Below, one piece after another: positions 16,496 to 26,200 of a DNA stretch of 63,062 nucleotides (its first letter is position 1; every line of letters begins with the position of its first letter). The notes below the pieces were generated by a model, which saw only the letters and a program-made list of their open reading frames with translations, was not told the origin of the DNA and made no database searches. Both the position numbers and the translations under genes were made by a program. The DNA comes from an uncultured Alphaproteobacteria bacterium (GTDB lineage Bacteria > Pseudomonadota > Alphaproteobacteria > CAAHEQ01 > UBA3637), in the NCBI GenBank assembly GCA_934203105.1, contig CAKPYQ010000007.1:1-63062 (forward strand). Reading direction: 5' to 3'.

Positions 16496-16843
16496 ATGAA
16501 CGAAAAAGTTAAACTTTTTATCAAGCATGCGACAAGCGAAGAAATCAGCGCTTTTGTTTATGCGGTTATTTGCAAACAAGATACAGTAGCTACTGTCAAA
16601 GCAGGGCAGGACTTTATCCGTATAAAAAAGGTTGAATTTTCGTTTGGTATCAATTTATCCGATGAAGCCAGAAAACGCATTTTAGAAACATTAAAAGAAA
16701 ACGATGAACTGCGTAAAATAAATGCTTTCAAGCGCCGTTTAGAAGAAGCAAAGCAACGTTTAATTTTAAATTCTCAACAACGCACAAAACAAATCATTAT
16801 ACGGTCTTCGTTTTCTTCCAAGGACAAAACAAAGGAGGAATAA
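16496..16843 (+). CDS. unrecognised small basic protein, second gene of cassette
   Basis: The 115-residue protein has an alpha/beta N-terminal half (SEEISAFVYAVICKQDTVAT, then GQDFIRIKKVEFSFGINL). A long charged helix follows (ARKRILETLKENDELRKINA, then FKRRLEEAKQRL) with a basic tail (RTKQIIIRSSFSSKDK). No family was recognised. The frame can be opened by GTG at 16487, but that GTG is part of the AAGGTG ribosome site for the ATG at 16496. The basic tail could contact nucleic acid, which is inference. It is followed one base after its stop by the third gene. Confidence 0.55.
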   Translation: MNEKVKLFIKHATSEEISAFVYAVICKQDTVATVKAGQDFIRIKKVEFSFGINLSDEARKRILETLKENDELRKINAFKRRLEEAKQRLILNSQQRTKQIIIRSSFSSKDKTKEE

Positions 16844-16844
16844 A

Positions 16845-17804
16845 ATGATAAAACAAGACCAACCTCCCCAATATTACAAAGTCGTCTTTACTGATGATTG
16901 CAAAAACACCAAAGAAAAAGACGTCGCAAAGCGAATTGAAAAGCTGCTCAAAGAAGCCGCCGTCCCCTTGAAAAAGAAAATAAAAGAAAACGGGTTTCGT
17001 GTTGGTGGATTTAAAAGCGGAAAAGAAGACCTTTTCAAAGAAATTGATTCCACCGGCAACGCTGACAGATTAAAAGAATGGATCGAAAGAGTTGAACAAT
17101 GCACGTCTTATGAAGAAGTGCAGGCGCTGGATAAAAACTTGGCTCAAAACAACCACAAGCATGATTTATGGTTGCATGTCCATTCCAGATGCGGCGGCAA
17201 AAAGGAGGCTTCTTTGTGGGAATTTACATTGTGTGAACACGGACGTGTTTTTTGCTATGTTGAACACTCTCCGTCCAAAACCGTTTTTGTTATTGACGGC
17301 GCATTCACTTCAAATGAAAACCACAAAAATTTTAACTATTGGGCTTTGTGTAAAATGGGAGAGGATATTTATGACGCGACAGTCGATAAAGATGAATTTA
17401 AAAAAATTCGTAAAGCAATTGAAATTGAAGAAATTGCCGGATTGACTGTGAAAAAAACAGAATATAGCGATCAAGCCGTACAAGATGAAGACGTTTTTTA
17501 CGATGCCATCGGGGAATTAAAAGAATTATCAGAGATCGAAAGCTCTGATGTAGCCGACGAATTCTTTAATGAGTTTGGCCAATATTTAAAGAAGTTGAAT
17601 GACACGAATCCAAAAGTTTTTACGCGTTTTCATAACGCGTTGAAAGATGAAACAAATAATCGTTTTGGAAAAACATCTTCCAAAACAGATCATGGATTGT
17701 CAAAAGTATCAACAACGACATTGAAACGTTGTTTAAATCAAATGCAGGCATTAGTCAACAACAAACAAATAGTGCTGGCCTTAAATGAAAAACAAGCCGT
17801 ATAG
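16845..17804 (+). CDS. unrecognised 319-residue protein, third gene of cassette
   Basis: No known family was seen. The protein is soluble. A Lys-rich helical N-terminal third (KEKDVAKRIEKLLKEAAVPL) precedes a Cys/His-containing core (HKHDLWLHVHSRCGGKKEAS, then LWEFTLCEHGRVFCYVEHS) that may be beta-rich. An acidic helical C-terminal half follows. The cluster of His and Cys residues around 100-145 could bind a metal, but spacing does not match a standard finger. AAGGAGG lies upstream of the start. The gene ends at an intrinsic terminator (17833-17865), which closes the three-gene unit. Confidence 0.6.
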   Translation: MIKQDQPPQYYKVVFTDDCKNTKEKDVAKRIEKLLKEAAVPLKKKIKENGFRVGGFKSGKEDLFKEIDSTGNADRLKEWIERVEQCTSYEEVQALDKNLAQNNHKHDLWLHVHSRCGGKKEASLWEFTLCEHGRVFCYVEHSPSKTVFVIDGAFTSNENHKNFNYWALCKMGEDIYDATVDKDEFKKIRKAIEIEEIAGLTVKKTEYSDQAVQDEDVFYDAIGELKELSEIESSDVADEFFNEFGQYLKKLNDTNPKVFTRFHNALKDETNNRFGKTSSKTDHGLSKVSTTTLKRCLNQMQALVNNKQIVLALNEKQAV

Positions 17805-17832
17805 CAAAATGGTTTTTATATGCTGTTAAATG

Positions 17833-17865
17833 AAACGTCTTGATAAAAAATCGGGGCGTTTTTTT
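17833..17865 (+). terminator. intrinsic terminator of the three-gene cassette
   Basis: AAACGTCTTGA and TCGGGGCGTTT form an 11-bp stem with three wobble pairs, then a T run. It sits 28 bases after the stop at 17804. Confidence 0.8.
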
Positions 17866-17896
17866 ATGGATCGCTTTTTAAAAGCGGCTGATTTTA

Positions 17897-20200
17897 TCAA
17901 GCTTCACTGACAAATCGCGCCAAAATCTTTTTTCGGCCGTGACGATCAAATGCCACATCTAATTTTTCGCCCTCGTCGCTCAAGACAGTTCCGAACCCGA
18001 ACTTTTCGTGAAAAATGCGCTTGCCACACCGTTTGGAGGTTTTGGATTTGGAAAATGAAGGCGTATTATTTCCATAAATGCTGCCCGATGATTTTCCCCA
18101 TTCGTAAAAATGACCGTTCAGCTCTTCATCTGCCGGCGCTTCCCATTTTTGATAAGTCGGCTTTGTGGAAAAACGCGGATGATAATCCTGCTCATAGCGA
18201 TTTTGACGCACCGTTGATGTGGTTTCGATGTGTTCAGAGGGCAATTCTTCAATAAACCGCGACGGTAAAGCATTTTGCCAACTGCCGTAAACACGACGGT
18301 TGGCCGCATAGGAAACATAAGCTTTTTTGCGGGCGCGCGTCAAGCCGACATACGCCAAACGGCGCTCTTCTTCCAAAGCCGATGATCCGCCTTCGTCCAA
18401 CGACTTGGCGTGCGGAAATAAACCTTCTTCCCAACCGGCCAAAAAGACAATATCAAATTCCAACCCTTTGGACGCGTGCAACGTCATAACCGTAAATAAA
18501 TCCTGATTGACTTGATTTTCGGTATCCATCACCAAACTGGCGTGCTCAATAAAAGCGTTCAAATCTTCGAATTCGCCGTTCATAACGTTAATCAATTCTT
18601 TTAAGTTTTCCAATCGACCGGCAGCATCTGCGGCTTTGTCCATTCGCCACATCATATTATATCCGCTTTCTTCCAACAAATCTTTTGTCACTTCGGACAA
18701 TTTTTCCCCGTCGTCCAAGCGTTGCCGCCAACGCAAAATATTCTTTTTAAACTCGGTCAAAGTCGATCGAACAGAGGGCTTTAATTCAGCCCAATCAATC
18801 GCTTCCAACAACGGGATATGGCGTTCGCGTGCCACTTGGGACAGCTTTTCCAAAGTCACCTCACCTAATCCGCGACGCGGTTTATTGATAATGCGTAAAA
18901 AAGCCAAATCATCGCTGTTGTTTGCAACCAAGCGTAAATAAGCAACGGCGTCTTTAATTTCTTCACGATCATAGAACTTAAAATCTCCGATCACCTGATA
19001 CGGAATGCCGGCACGGATCAGCGCTTCTTCAAATGCGCGTGTTTGGAAACCGGCGCGCACCAATACCGCCATTTGCGAAAGCGGTGTTGTCCGCATTTCG
19101 TGTTCGATTGTTTCCACAACGCGTTCAGCTTCCTCCGAACCGCTGTAATATCCGCACACGTGAACTTTTTCACCAGATCCGTCGCGTTCCGGTGCAACAT
19201 ACAAAGTCTTTCCCAAACGTTCCTGATTATTCGCAATCAAAGCCGATGCGGCCCCCAAAATATGCGCTGTCGAACGATAGTTGCGCTCCAAGCGGATCGT
19301 CTTTGCATTCGGGAAATCCTTTGTAAAGCGCAAAATGTTTTCCACTTCCGCGCCACGCCAAGAATAAATCGATTGATCATCGTCCCCGACACAACATAAA
19401 TTATTCGACCCTTGCGCCAACAAACGCAGCCACAAATATTGCGCAACGTTTGTATCTTGATACTCATCAACCAAAATATACTTAAATTGTCGTTGATATT
19501 GCGCAGCAATGTCCGGACGCATTTTAAATATTTCCAACGGCAACAACAATAAATCCCCGAAATCAACCGCGTTTAATTCCTTTAATCGCGCCTGATAGCG
19601 CCGATAGTACGCCAACGCATTGCCGTATAAAAAGCCGCTATCTTCCTTTGGCGTAACGGCAGCAGGCGACAATCCGCGATCTTTCCACCGCTGAATAACC
19701 GCATTTAATCCCGCCGGCGACCATTGTTTTATGTCCACGTTGTCGGCCTGCATTAACTGCTTACAAATACGCTCCGAATCATCAGAGCCCAATATAACAA
19801 AATCCTTTTGCAAATCAACAACACCGTAATATTGGCGCAACATTCTTAAACCCAACTTATGGAATGTTCCCAACCATACTTTTAACGCATCTCCGCCGAT
19901 CATTTTTTCCAACCGATCGGACATTTCGCGTGATGCTTTATTTGTAAAAGTAACGGCCAAGCATTGCCACGGCATCGCCAATCCCATATCAATAATATAC
20001 GCCAAGCGCGTTGTTAAAACGCGTGTTTTGCCGGTACCCGCCCCCGACAAAACCAACAAAGGCCCTTCCGTCGTCGTTACAGCGTCGTATTGTTCCGGAT
20101 TTAAACCGTCCAAGTAAGTCGGTTTTTTCATTGCTTGCGATTGAGTGGTCGATGTCATCTTTTCGGCCGCTTCATCAACAAAATCAAACGGATTTGTCAT
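17897..20200 (-). CDS. uvrD: UvrD/PcrA/Rep-type superfamily 1 DNA helicase
   Basis: This 3'-5' DNA helicase takes part in nucleotide excision and mismatch repair. The 767 residues carry the SF1A motifs in order: Q-motif (LNPEQYDAV), Walker A (GAGTGKTRVL), motif II (YILVDEYQDTN), motif III (VGDDDQSIYSWRGAE), motif IV (LERNYRS), motif V (VMTLHASKGLEFDIVFLAG) and motif VI (EERRLAYVGLTRARK). The C-terminal segment FHEKFGFGTVLSDEGEKLDV resembles the RNA-polymerase-binding tail of PcrA/UvrD. UvrD and PcrA cannot be separated firmly. It lies downstream of tcdA on the same strand. Confidence 0.95.
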   Translation of the reverse strand: MTNPFDFVDEAAEKMTSTTQSQAMKKPTYLDGLNPEQYDAVTTTEGPLLVLSGAGTGKTRVLTTRLAYIIDMGLAMPWQCLAVTFTNKASREMSDRLEKMIGGDALKVWLGTFHKLGLRMLRQYYGVVDLQKDFVILGSDDSERICKQLMQADNVDIKQWSPAGLNAVIQRWKDRGLSPAAVTPKEDSGFLYGNALAYYRRYQARLKELNAVDFGDLLLLPLEIFKMRPDIAAQYQRQFKYILVDEYQDTNVAQYLWLRLLAQGSNNLCCVGDDDQSIYSWRGAEVENILRFTKDFPNAKTIRLERNYRSTAHILGAASALIANNQERLGKTLYVAPERDGSGEKVHVCGYYSGSEEAERVVETIEHEMRTTPLSQMAVLVRAGFQTRAFEEALIRAGIPYQVIGDFKFYDREEIKDAVAYLRLVANNSDDLAFLRIINKPRRGLGEVTLEKLSQVARERHIPLLEAIDWAELKPSVRSTLTEFKKNILRWRQRLDDGEKLSEVTKDLLEESGYNMMWRMDKAADAAGRLENLKELINVMNGEFEDLNAFIEHASLVMDTENQVNQDLFTVMTLHASKGLEFDIVFLAGWEEGLFPHAKSLDEGGSSALEEERRLAYVGLTRARKKAYVSYAANRRVYGSWQNALPSRFIEELPSEHIETTSTVRQNRYEQDYHPRFSTKPTYQKWEAPADEELNGHFYEWGKSSGSIYGNNTPSFSKSKTSKRCGKRIFHEKFGFGTVLSDEGEKLDVAFDRHGRKKILARFVSEA

Positions 20201-20254
20201 TTATGTTCCTTTTTTGTTCTTTTTTAGAAGAGTATATTCAAAACATTCGATAAG

Positions 20255-20944
20255 TCAATCTTTTTTTACAATTTCTCCGATGACATAATTTGCCATCGTT
20301 AAACCGAAAATGCCGGTAATTGTTGAAAGTGATCCCATTTGTCGATTTTCGGCACGCCCTTTGGCCGGTTGTTCAGTAGAATAAACGACAGAAAAGCCCA
20401 TATCAATGCCTTGTTCTTTACACATTTTTCTTAATACGCAAGCCAAAGGACAAGTATGTGTGTTTTTCATTTGATCGACCACAATTTTTGACGCGTCCGT
20501 TCTTAATGCCGCCCCCATAGACGATATAAACGGAATGCCTTTTTTCTGACACGCTCGATACAAAGCTACTTTGGAATCACGGCTGTCAATCGCATCCACA
20601 ACAAAATCAACGTCCTTTATCAAATCATCGGCGTTTTCATCGGATAAAAAAACGCGTTTTGTTTCGACTAAAATGTCGGGTGATATGTCGGCTATACGCG
20701 CTTTTGCCACATCGATTTTGGGCTGTCCCAGCGTCGAGTGCAAAGCAAATAATTGACGATTGATGTTGCTGACTTCCACCGTATCAAAATCAACCAATTT
20801 AAAAGAACCGATGCCGGATCTGGCCAACGCTTCAACAGCATAAGATCCAACCGCGCCGCAACCGGCCACCAACACACGGGACTTTTGCAATTTTTCAACA
20901 TTTTTATCCCCTAATAATAAGCGGGTACGCATTAACCTATCCAT
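20255..20944 (-). CDS. tcdA: tRNA threonylcarbamoyladenosine dehydratase (TcdA/CsdL)
   Basis: An E1/ThiF-like enzyme that uses ATP to cyclise the t6A37 base of tRNA to ct6A. The 229-residue protein shows the nucleotide-binding GCGAVGSYAVEALARSGIG near residue 29. It also has the E1-type DFDTVEVSNINRQ, the DAIDS motif with FVVDAIDSRDSK, and the TcdA-specific VVYSTEQPAKGRAENRQMGS segment. It overlaps the tatD-like gene by 8 bases, and uvrD follows. Confidence 0.9.
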   Translation of the reverse strand: MDRLMRTRLLLGDKNVEKLQKSRVLVAGCGAVGSYAVEALARSGIGSFKLVDFDTVEVSNINRQLFALHSTLGQPKIDVAKARIADISPDILVETKRVFLSDENADDLIKDVDFVVDAIDSRDSKVALYRACQKKGIPFISSMGAALRTDASKIVVDQMKNTHTCPLACVLRKMCKEQGIDMGFSVVYSTEQPAKGRAENRQMGSLSTITGIFGLTMANYVIGEIVKKD

Positions 20945-21668
20945 TTATAAACTCCATTGCATTATGATATAAAGCTTGTTTTATTTGTGTTTTGTCCGCA
21001 TTGCGTATTTGGGCTATTTTATCCACCAACGCCTCCAATAATGCGGGATCAGGCATCAAATCCGGCGCGTCCGATTCTGCCATCAAACGATCCAAAGGCG
21101 TTGCGATTAAACAAGCACGAACTTTTGCTCTGTTTTCCGGCAAAACAATCGATGAATATGAAAAATAAGCATTGTACTTGGCAATCATTTCCGAAATTAA
21201 ATCTTTATTGCCGTGATGAGAATGCGATAAAATCTTTGGCGGCATTATTTTTCGTTGGGTTTTAAATATGTGCAACAATCTATCCCAAGCACGCACGCAA
21301 TGAATATGCGCCGGCCGATGATATAAAGCGGCCAAATCCAACTGACGGCGTAAAACTTTTTCCTGCAAATCCATATTCGGGCGTGTATTATCCAAGCCGA
21401 TTTCTCCCACCATCAGCGCAGGATTTTGACGCAATAACAGCTCTAACTTTTTATCCCAATCAGGCGGCAACGATTCAACATACCACGGGTGAACACCCAG
21501 CGCGGGATAAACCATATTATACTTTTGAGCAATATCCAAAACCTGATCCCAATCGTTTGGGTGTGTCGCATTGCAAATAAAGCCTTGAACACCGGCTTTT
21601 TGGGCTTTTTCAATCACCGTCGGTAAATCGGACATCCTTTGCAAATGAATGTGTGCATCAAAAAACAT
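20937..21668 (-). CDS. tatD: TatD-family metal-dependent hydrolase/DNase
   Basis: TatD proteins are TIM-barrel metal-dependent nucleases. The 243-residue protein keeps the metal ligands: HIH at residues 6-8, GVHPWY, GEIGLD, HIHC, SHSHHG and the late ESDAPD. Several spacings and the HIHC site differ from canonical TatD (usually H..R), so it may be a divergent paralogue. The gene starts behind AAAGGAAA and begins an operon tatD-tcdA. Promoter boxes lie at 21691-21719. Confidence 0.82.
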   Translation of the reverse strand: MFFDAHIHLQRMSDLPTVIEKAQKAGVQGFICNATHPNDWDQVLDIAQKYNMVYPALGVHPWYVESLPPDWDKKLELLLRQNPALMVGEIGLDNTRPNMDLQEKVLRRQLDLAALYHRPAHIHCVRAWDRLLHIFKTQRKIMPPKILSHSHHGNKDLISEMIAKYNAYFSYSSIVLPENRAKVRACLIATPLDRLMAESDAPDLMPDPALLEALVDKIAQIRNADKTQIKQALYHNAMEFING

Positions 21669-21690
21669 AAATTATTTCCTTTCTTTGTTT

Positions 21691-21719
21691 TTTATACACT
21701 TTTTTGTTGCTTTTTTCAA
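21691..21719 (-). promoter_or_regulatory. promoter of tatD-tcdA
   Basis: TTGAAA, 17 bases and TATAAA are read on the minus strand, about 25 bases before the tatD start. It overlaps the divergent trkH promoter. Confidence 0.6.
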
Positions 21720-21734
21720 GCTTTAAAATATGAT
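21707..21734 (+). promoter_or_regulatory. candidate promoter of trkH
   Basis: TTGCTT, 16 bases and TATGAT precede the trkH start at 21753. The transcript leader would be very short. It shares its -35 region with the divergent tatD promoter, so the two may compete. Confidence 0.5.
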
Positions 21735-21752
21735 AGAAATAAAGGAGTTAAA

Positions 21753-23213
21753 ATGCGACTGTCTTTAATCTTTTTTATTTGCGGGATAATCAATATTCTG
21801 CTTGGCGCGTTAATGCTGATCCCCGGGATTGTTGATTATTTTTCAAATCAACCGCAAAACGGAGAATCTTTTTTATTGTGTTCGTTGGGATTGGCTTTTT
21901 TCGGCGCCATGATCAGCGCATTATCATACCGCGATTGGGTTGAAAAACCGACTTTAAAAGAAATGTTTATTATCACTTCGTCCATTTGGTTTTGGGTTGG
22001 GTTAATGAGCGCAGTTCCTTTTTACTTTTCCGGATTGGATTTAAGCTTTACCGACGCCGTGTTCGAAAGCATTTCCGGACTGACCACAACCGGCGCCACC
22101 ATTTTTGTACATGTTGACTCACTGCCCGCCGGATTGCTTTTATGGCGCGCGCTTTTGCAATGGATCGGCGGTATCGGTATCGTCATTTTGGCTATTACGA
22201 TTTTGCCGATTTTACGGATCGGCGGTATGCAGTTATTCGCAACGGAAAGTTCGGACTCTTCGGGTAAGGATTCGCCTTTTGTTGCCTTAAAATTACGCCG
22301 ATTTATATATGCGTATATTTTTGTGACTTGCCTTTGTTTATGGGCTTTATACGCCGCGGGAATGAGCTTTTTTGACGCAATAGCGCACGCGCTGACATGT
22401 GTTTCAACCGGCGGTTTTTCAACGCACGATTTATCCATCGGATATTATAACAGCCCCCTGATCGAATGGATCATTATTTTCTTTATGACCATTGGCGGAT
22501 TGCCGCTTGCCGTTATCGTTGCCCTGTGCGAAGGACAATGGGAAAAAGTCAAATCAAATGCCCAAGCAAAAACATATTTAAAAGTTTTGATTTCTTTAAT
22601 CATTCCCATTTCCATTTTAATGTGGGCGATGATGCCTTTGTTTGCAAAGTTCAGCTATACATTACGCACATTTGCTTTTCATGCCATATCGATTATCACC
22701 AGCACGGGATACGTCACCGAAAATTATACTTTATGGGGACCGTTCTTTATCGTACTTTTCTTTTTCTTGACCGTGGTCGGCGGGTGCACGGGATCAACGA
22801 CCGGTGGTATTAAAATCTTTCGTTTTTCCATTTTATCGCGCGCACTGAAAAGACACTTAACTTTAATGGTTTCGCCGCACGCCGTCGTCGTCCCAAGATA
22901 TAACGACAAACCCGTCACAGACGATATTATGTTGGGTGTTTTATCTTTTTTAACAATCTTTTCATTATCGACAATCGTTTGCACTTTGGGATTGTCTTTG
23001 ACCGGATTGGATTTGATCACATCGTTATCGGGAACTTTGACCGCCATATCAAATGTCGGGCCGGGAATAGGCAATTTAATCGGTCCGGACAAAAGCTTTA
23101 TCTTATTGCCCACACCGGCGAAATGGTTATTAGCCATCGCGATGATGTTGGGACGTTTAGAGTTTATGACAATCGTTGTTTTATTTTTACCGAAATTATG
23201 GGTAAAAAATTAA
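21753..23213 (+). CDS. trkH: Trk potassium uptake membrane subunit TrkH
   Basis: TrkH/TrkG forms the K+ pore of the Trk system in the inner membrane. The 486-residue protein has about ten membrane segments and the four selectivity-filter loops, each with its glycine: GLTTTGATIF, CVSTGGFSTHD, ITSTGYVTE and ISNVGPGIGN. The open frame extends 38 codons upstream, but AAAGGAG lies 5 bases before the ATG at 21753, and the usual TrkH length (~483) agrees. The partner TrkA is not in the window. Confidence 0.93.
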   Translation: MRLSLIFFICGIINILLGALMLIPGIVDYFSNQPQNGESFLLCSLGLAFFGAMISALSYRDWVEKPTLKEMFIITSSIWFWVGLMSAVPFYFSGLDLSFTDAVFESISGLTTTGATIFVHVDSLPAGLLLWRALLQWIGGIGIVILAITILPILRIGGMQLFATESSDSSGKDSPFVALKLRRFIYAYIFVTCLCLWALYAAGMSFFDAIAHALTCVSTGGFSTHDLSIGYYNSPLIEWIIIFFMTIGGLPLAVIVALCEGQWEKVKSNAQAKTYLKVLISLIIPISILMWAMMPLFAKFSYTLRTFAFHAISIITSTGYVTENYTLWGPFFIVLFFFLTVVGGCTGSTTGGIKIFRFSILSRALKRHLTLMVSPHAVVVPRYNDKPVTDDIMLGVLSFLTIFSLSTIVCTLGLSLTGLDLITSLSGTLTAISNVGPGIGNLIGPDKSFILLPTPAKWLLAIAMMLGRLEFMTIVVLFLPKLWVKN

Positions 23214-23222
23214 AAAAGACTC

Positions 23223-23252
23223 TTTACTTAAATCGAAATATCGTGTTATATT
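23223..23252 (+). promoter_or_regulatory. candidate promoter of the AsmA-family gene
   Basis: TTTACT, 18 bases and TATATT lie 41 bases before the start at 23294. It is moderate in quality. Transcription may also continue from trkH, because no terminator is seen in the 80-base gap. Confidence 0.4.
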
Positions 23253-23293
23253 ATTGAAAAAGTGAATTATTGATATGTGGGAGCTTTGAAACA

Positions 23294-26200
23294 ATGAAAA
23301 GCAAATTCAAAAAATTTTTATTATTTTTGTTGATTTTTATGGCTGTTGCCGTTGGCGGGATCAGCTTTATGTTCTATGAAAGCATTGATGAGGAAAGCTA
23401 TAAACAACAAATCATCGCTTCGACAAAGGAAATGACGGGTTGCGATATGGTGATCGCGGGACAGATGAAAATGCAATTATTCCCATCCCCCGTTATTCGG
23501 ATCAGCAATGTCTTAATCAAAAACAAAGCCGGATTTAAATCGGCCGATTTTATGAAAATCGCCGATGTCGAAGCGCATATTCGATTTTCTTCTTTATTGA
23601 AAAACCCGCTTGTCGTCGATAACATCATTTTAAAAGAACCGCAAGTTTTCTTATCCCGCAACGAAAACGGCGAAAACAATTGGAGCTTTGCTTTGTTCAA
23701 GCCGGCAGCACAAATCGTCAGCAAAGACGACTTATTGGGGCAAACGTTCACAGATGTTCCCCCGCAATTCCAAAATGTGGAAATCGAGGGCGGCACAATC
23801 AATTATCAAAATGCATTAAGCAATTCCGAATATCAATTGACCAACATCAACGGCAAATTAAACTCTTCATCGATCACAGGGCCGTTTGACTTTGTCGGCA
23901 CTATGAAGCAGGGGCAAATGCCTTTGAATGTCACGTTGCATGTTGATAAATTAAATTTGGTGGCGCAAACCAAGTTTGATTTATCCCTTTTAAATCCAAG
24001 CAGCAAAGCCGTGCTTTCCGTTCAATCCGGAAAGATTGAAAAATTATCCGAAGTCGGACAAAGCTTTTCGGGAACATTTACATTTAACATTCCCAAACTT
24101 TCTTCCTTTTTAGTCGACAGCATTGGCTTTAAAGACTTACCCGAACCGTTAAACAAACAAATCGTCGGTAACGGATCATTTAACATTTCGGATAAGAATG
24201 CCGCATTAACGGAAGTAGCTGTGCGTTATGGCAACGAAGCCAACGAAAATGCGGTTGCGGCCGATATCAACTTTATTTTCCCGTTGCAAGTCGGCGACAC
24301 AACGAAAGTTTCTTCTTTATTGCGTTTTTCCAATTTAAATTTGGATACATTCATTTCTTATTTACCCAAACCCAATTCATGGCAAGACGTTTTGGTTTTT
24401 GCGGGAAACAAACTCCCGACAAGTGCAGATTTGGTTTTAAATGCCGAAAAAATTACTTTATTTGACCAAGCAATCAAAAACGTCGTGTTTTCGGCAGACA
24501 TTCACGATAAATCCGTCAACATTCGTGAAGCAAAAGCTCTTTTACCGCAAGATACTTTTGTTCAAACAAGCGGTTCTGTCAGCTTGGACGGCAAAGAACC
24601 GACGGTAAACGTTAACTACTCGATTGAAGCCGGCGCTCTTCAACAAACGCTGGATTGGTTAAAAATAAACAAAATACCGGCAAACTTGAAAAGCATAAAC
24701 AGCTTAAATTTTTCAGGACAAATGCGTTTGCGTCCGAAAGATTTAACATTCAGCAATATGGACTTGGCCTTAAATAACGGTAACATTACGGGCGGATTAG
24801 CATTTGCTTTAACTGAACCCAAATTAACGGGCTATGCAAACTTAAACTTAAAGCAAATCAATTTCGATGACTTTTTCCCCTATACGGCACCGACGGAAAA
24901 ACGATCCTTAACCGAATGGTTAAAGGACGTCAAAAACACTTTGGATACGTCGTTTTTGTTAAGCGATATTAACGTCAGCTTGCTGTTATCCGGACAAGAC
25001 ATTACGTTTAAAACGTTGCCTATTCAGCTTTTCACATACGAAGGCAAAATCAAAGACAAAAATTGGATTACGGACAAATTGCAAATATCGCAAGCAGCGA
25101 TGTCAAACATCGATTACAAAGGTGTTGTCCAAAAGTTAGCCGATAACACGGTGTATTTTAAAGATGTTGTCGTTGCGTTGGAAATGCCAAAATCTTTGTT
25201 ATTATTGGATCGGTTGAAAATTAAATCACCGCTTGCAAATAACGCCAGCAAGATTGATTTAAAAGCAAGCTTGGCCGGTTCTTTTGATAAAATGAGCATC
25301 AATTCGGACATTATGTTTACACAAGGACGCATTCGGGCGCAAGGCGATATCGAAAACATTTTAACAACAAACCCCAATTATTCGTTGGGCATTAAAATCG
25401 TACACCCGAATTTCCATCAATTTATGCGCTTGTTTAACTCGGGCTTCAACAGTTTGCCAACGTTAAGCGGTAACTTTACGTTTGACTCTACGTTACAAGG
25501 CGATAGCGAACAATTAACTTTAAACAAAACAGAATTGTCTATCGGTGCACAAAGATTACAAGGTGATTTAAAATTGCAATACGTCGACGATTCATTAAAA
25601 ATCAACGGAAAAATCAATTCGCCGTATTTGTATTTAGATAAGTTCTTTTCGGGTAAAAACCTGCTGACAAAAGTCGATGCAGGTACCGGCAAATCGCAAT
25701 TTTCATCGAATTTGTTAAAGTTTGACGCTTTGGAAAATGTATCTGCCGACGTTCAATTAACCGCCGAAAAAATCGCGTTTGATAAATTGGAATGGGCTTT
25801 GTTCAGCTCTCACATTTTGTTGGACGACAAAATCTTGATGTTAGACGATGTCAAAGCCAGTGTTGACGGTGGCAACATCGCTTTATCTTCCGTATTGAAT
25901 TGCAGCACGGCAACGCCGTTCTTAAAAGGCAACATTAAAATGGATAAAGTGCCTTTACGCGCGGATATGTTGACGTTGGGGTTATTCAGATTGAAAAGCG
26001 GTGATACGTCTTTGATGATGGATTTTGACACCAAAGGCAACTCGGTTGAAGATATGATTCAAACATTATCCAGCACGGGGCGTTTCAACATTCAAAACGG
26101 TGCTGTTTCCAGCTTGAACTTGAACGCTTTTGAACGCCGCGTTCGCACGACTTTGGCGCGCCGTGAAAGTATGGATAATTTAAGCCAACAATTAAACAAA

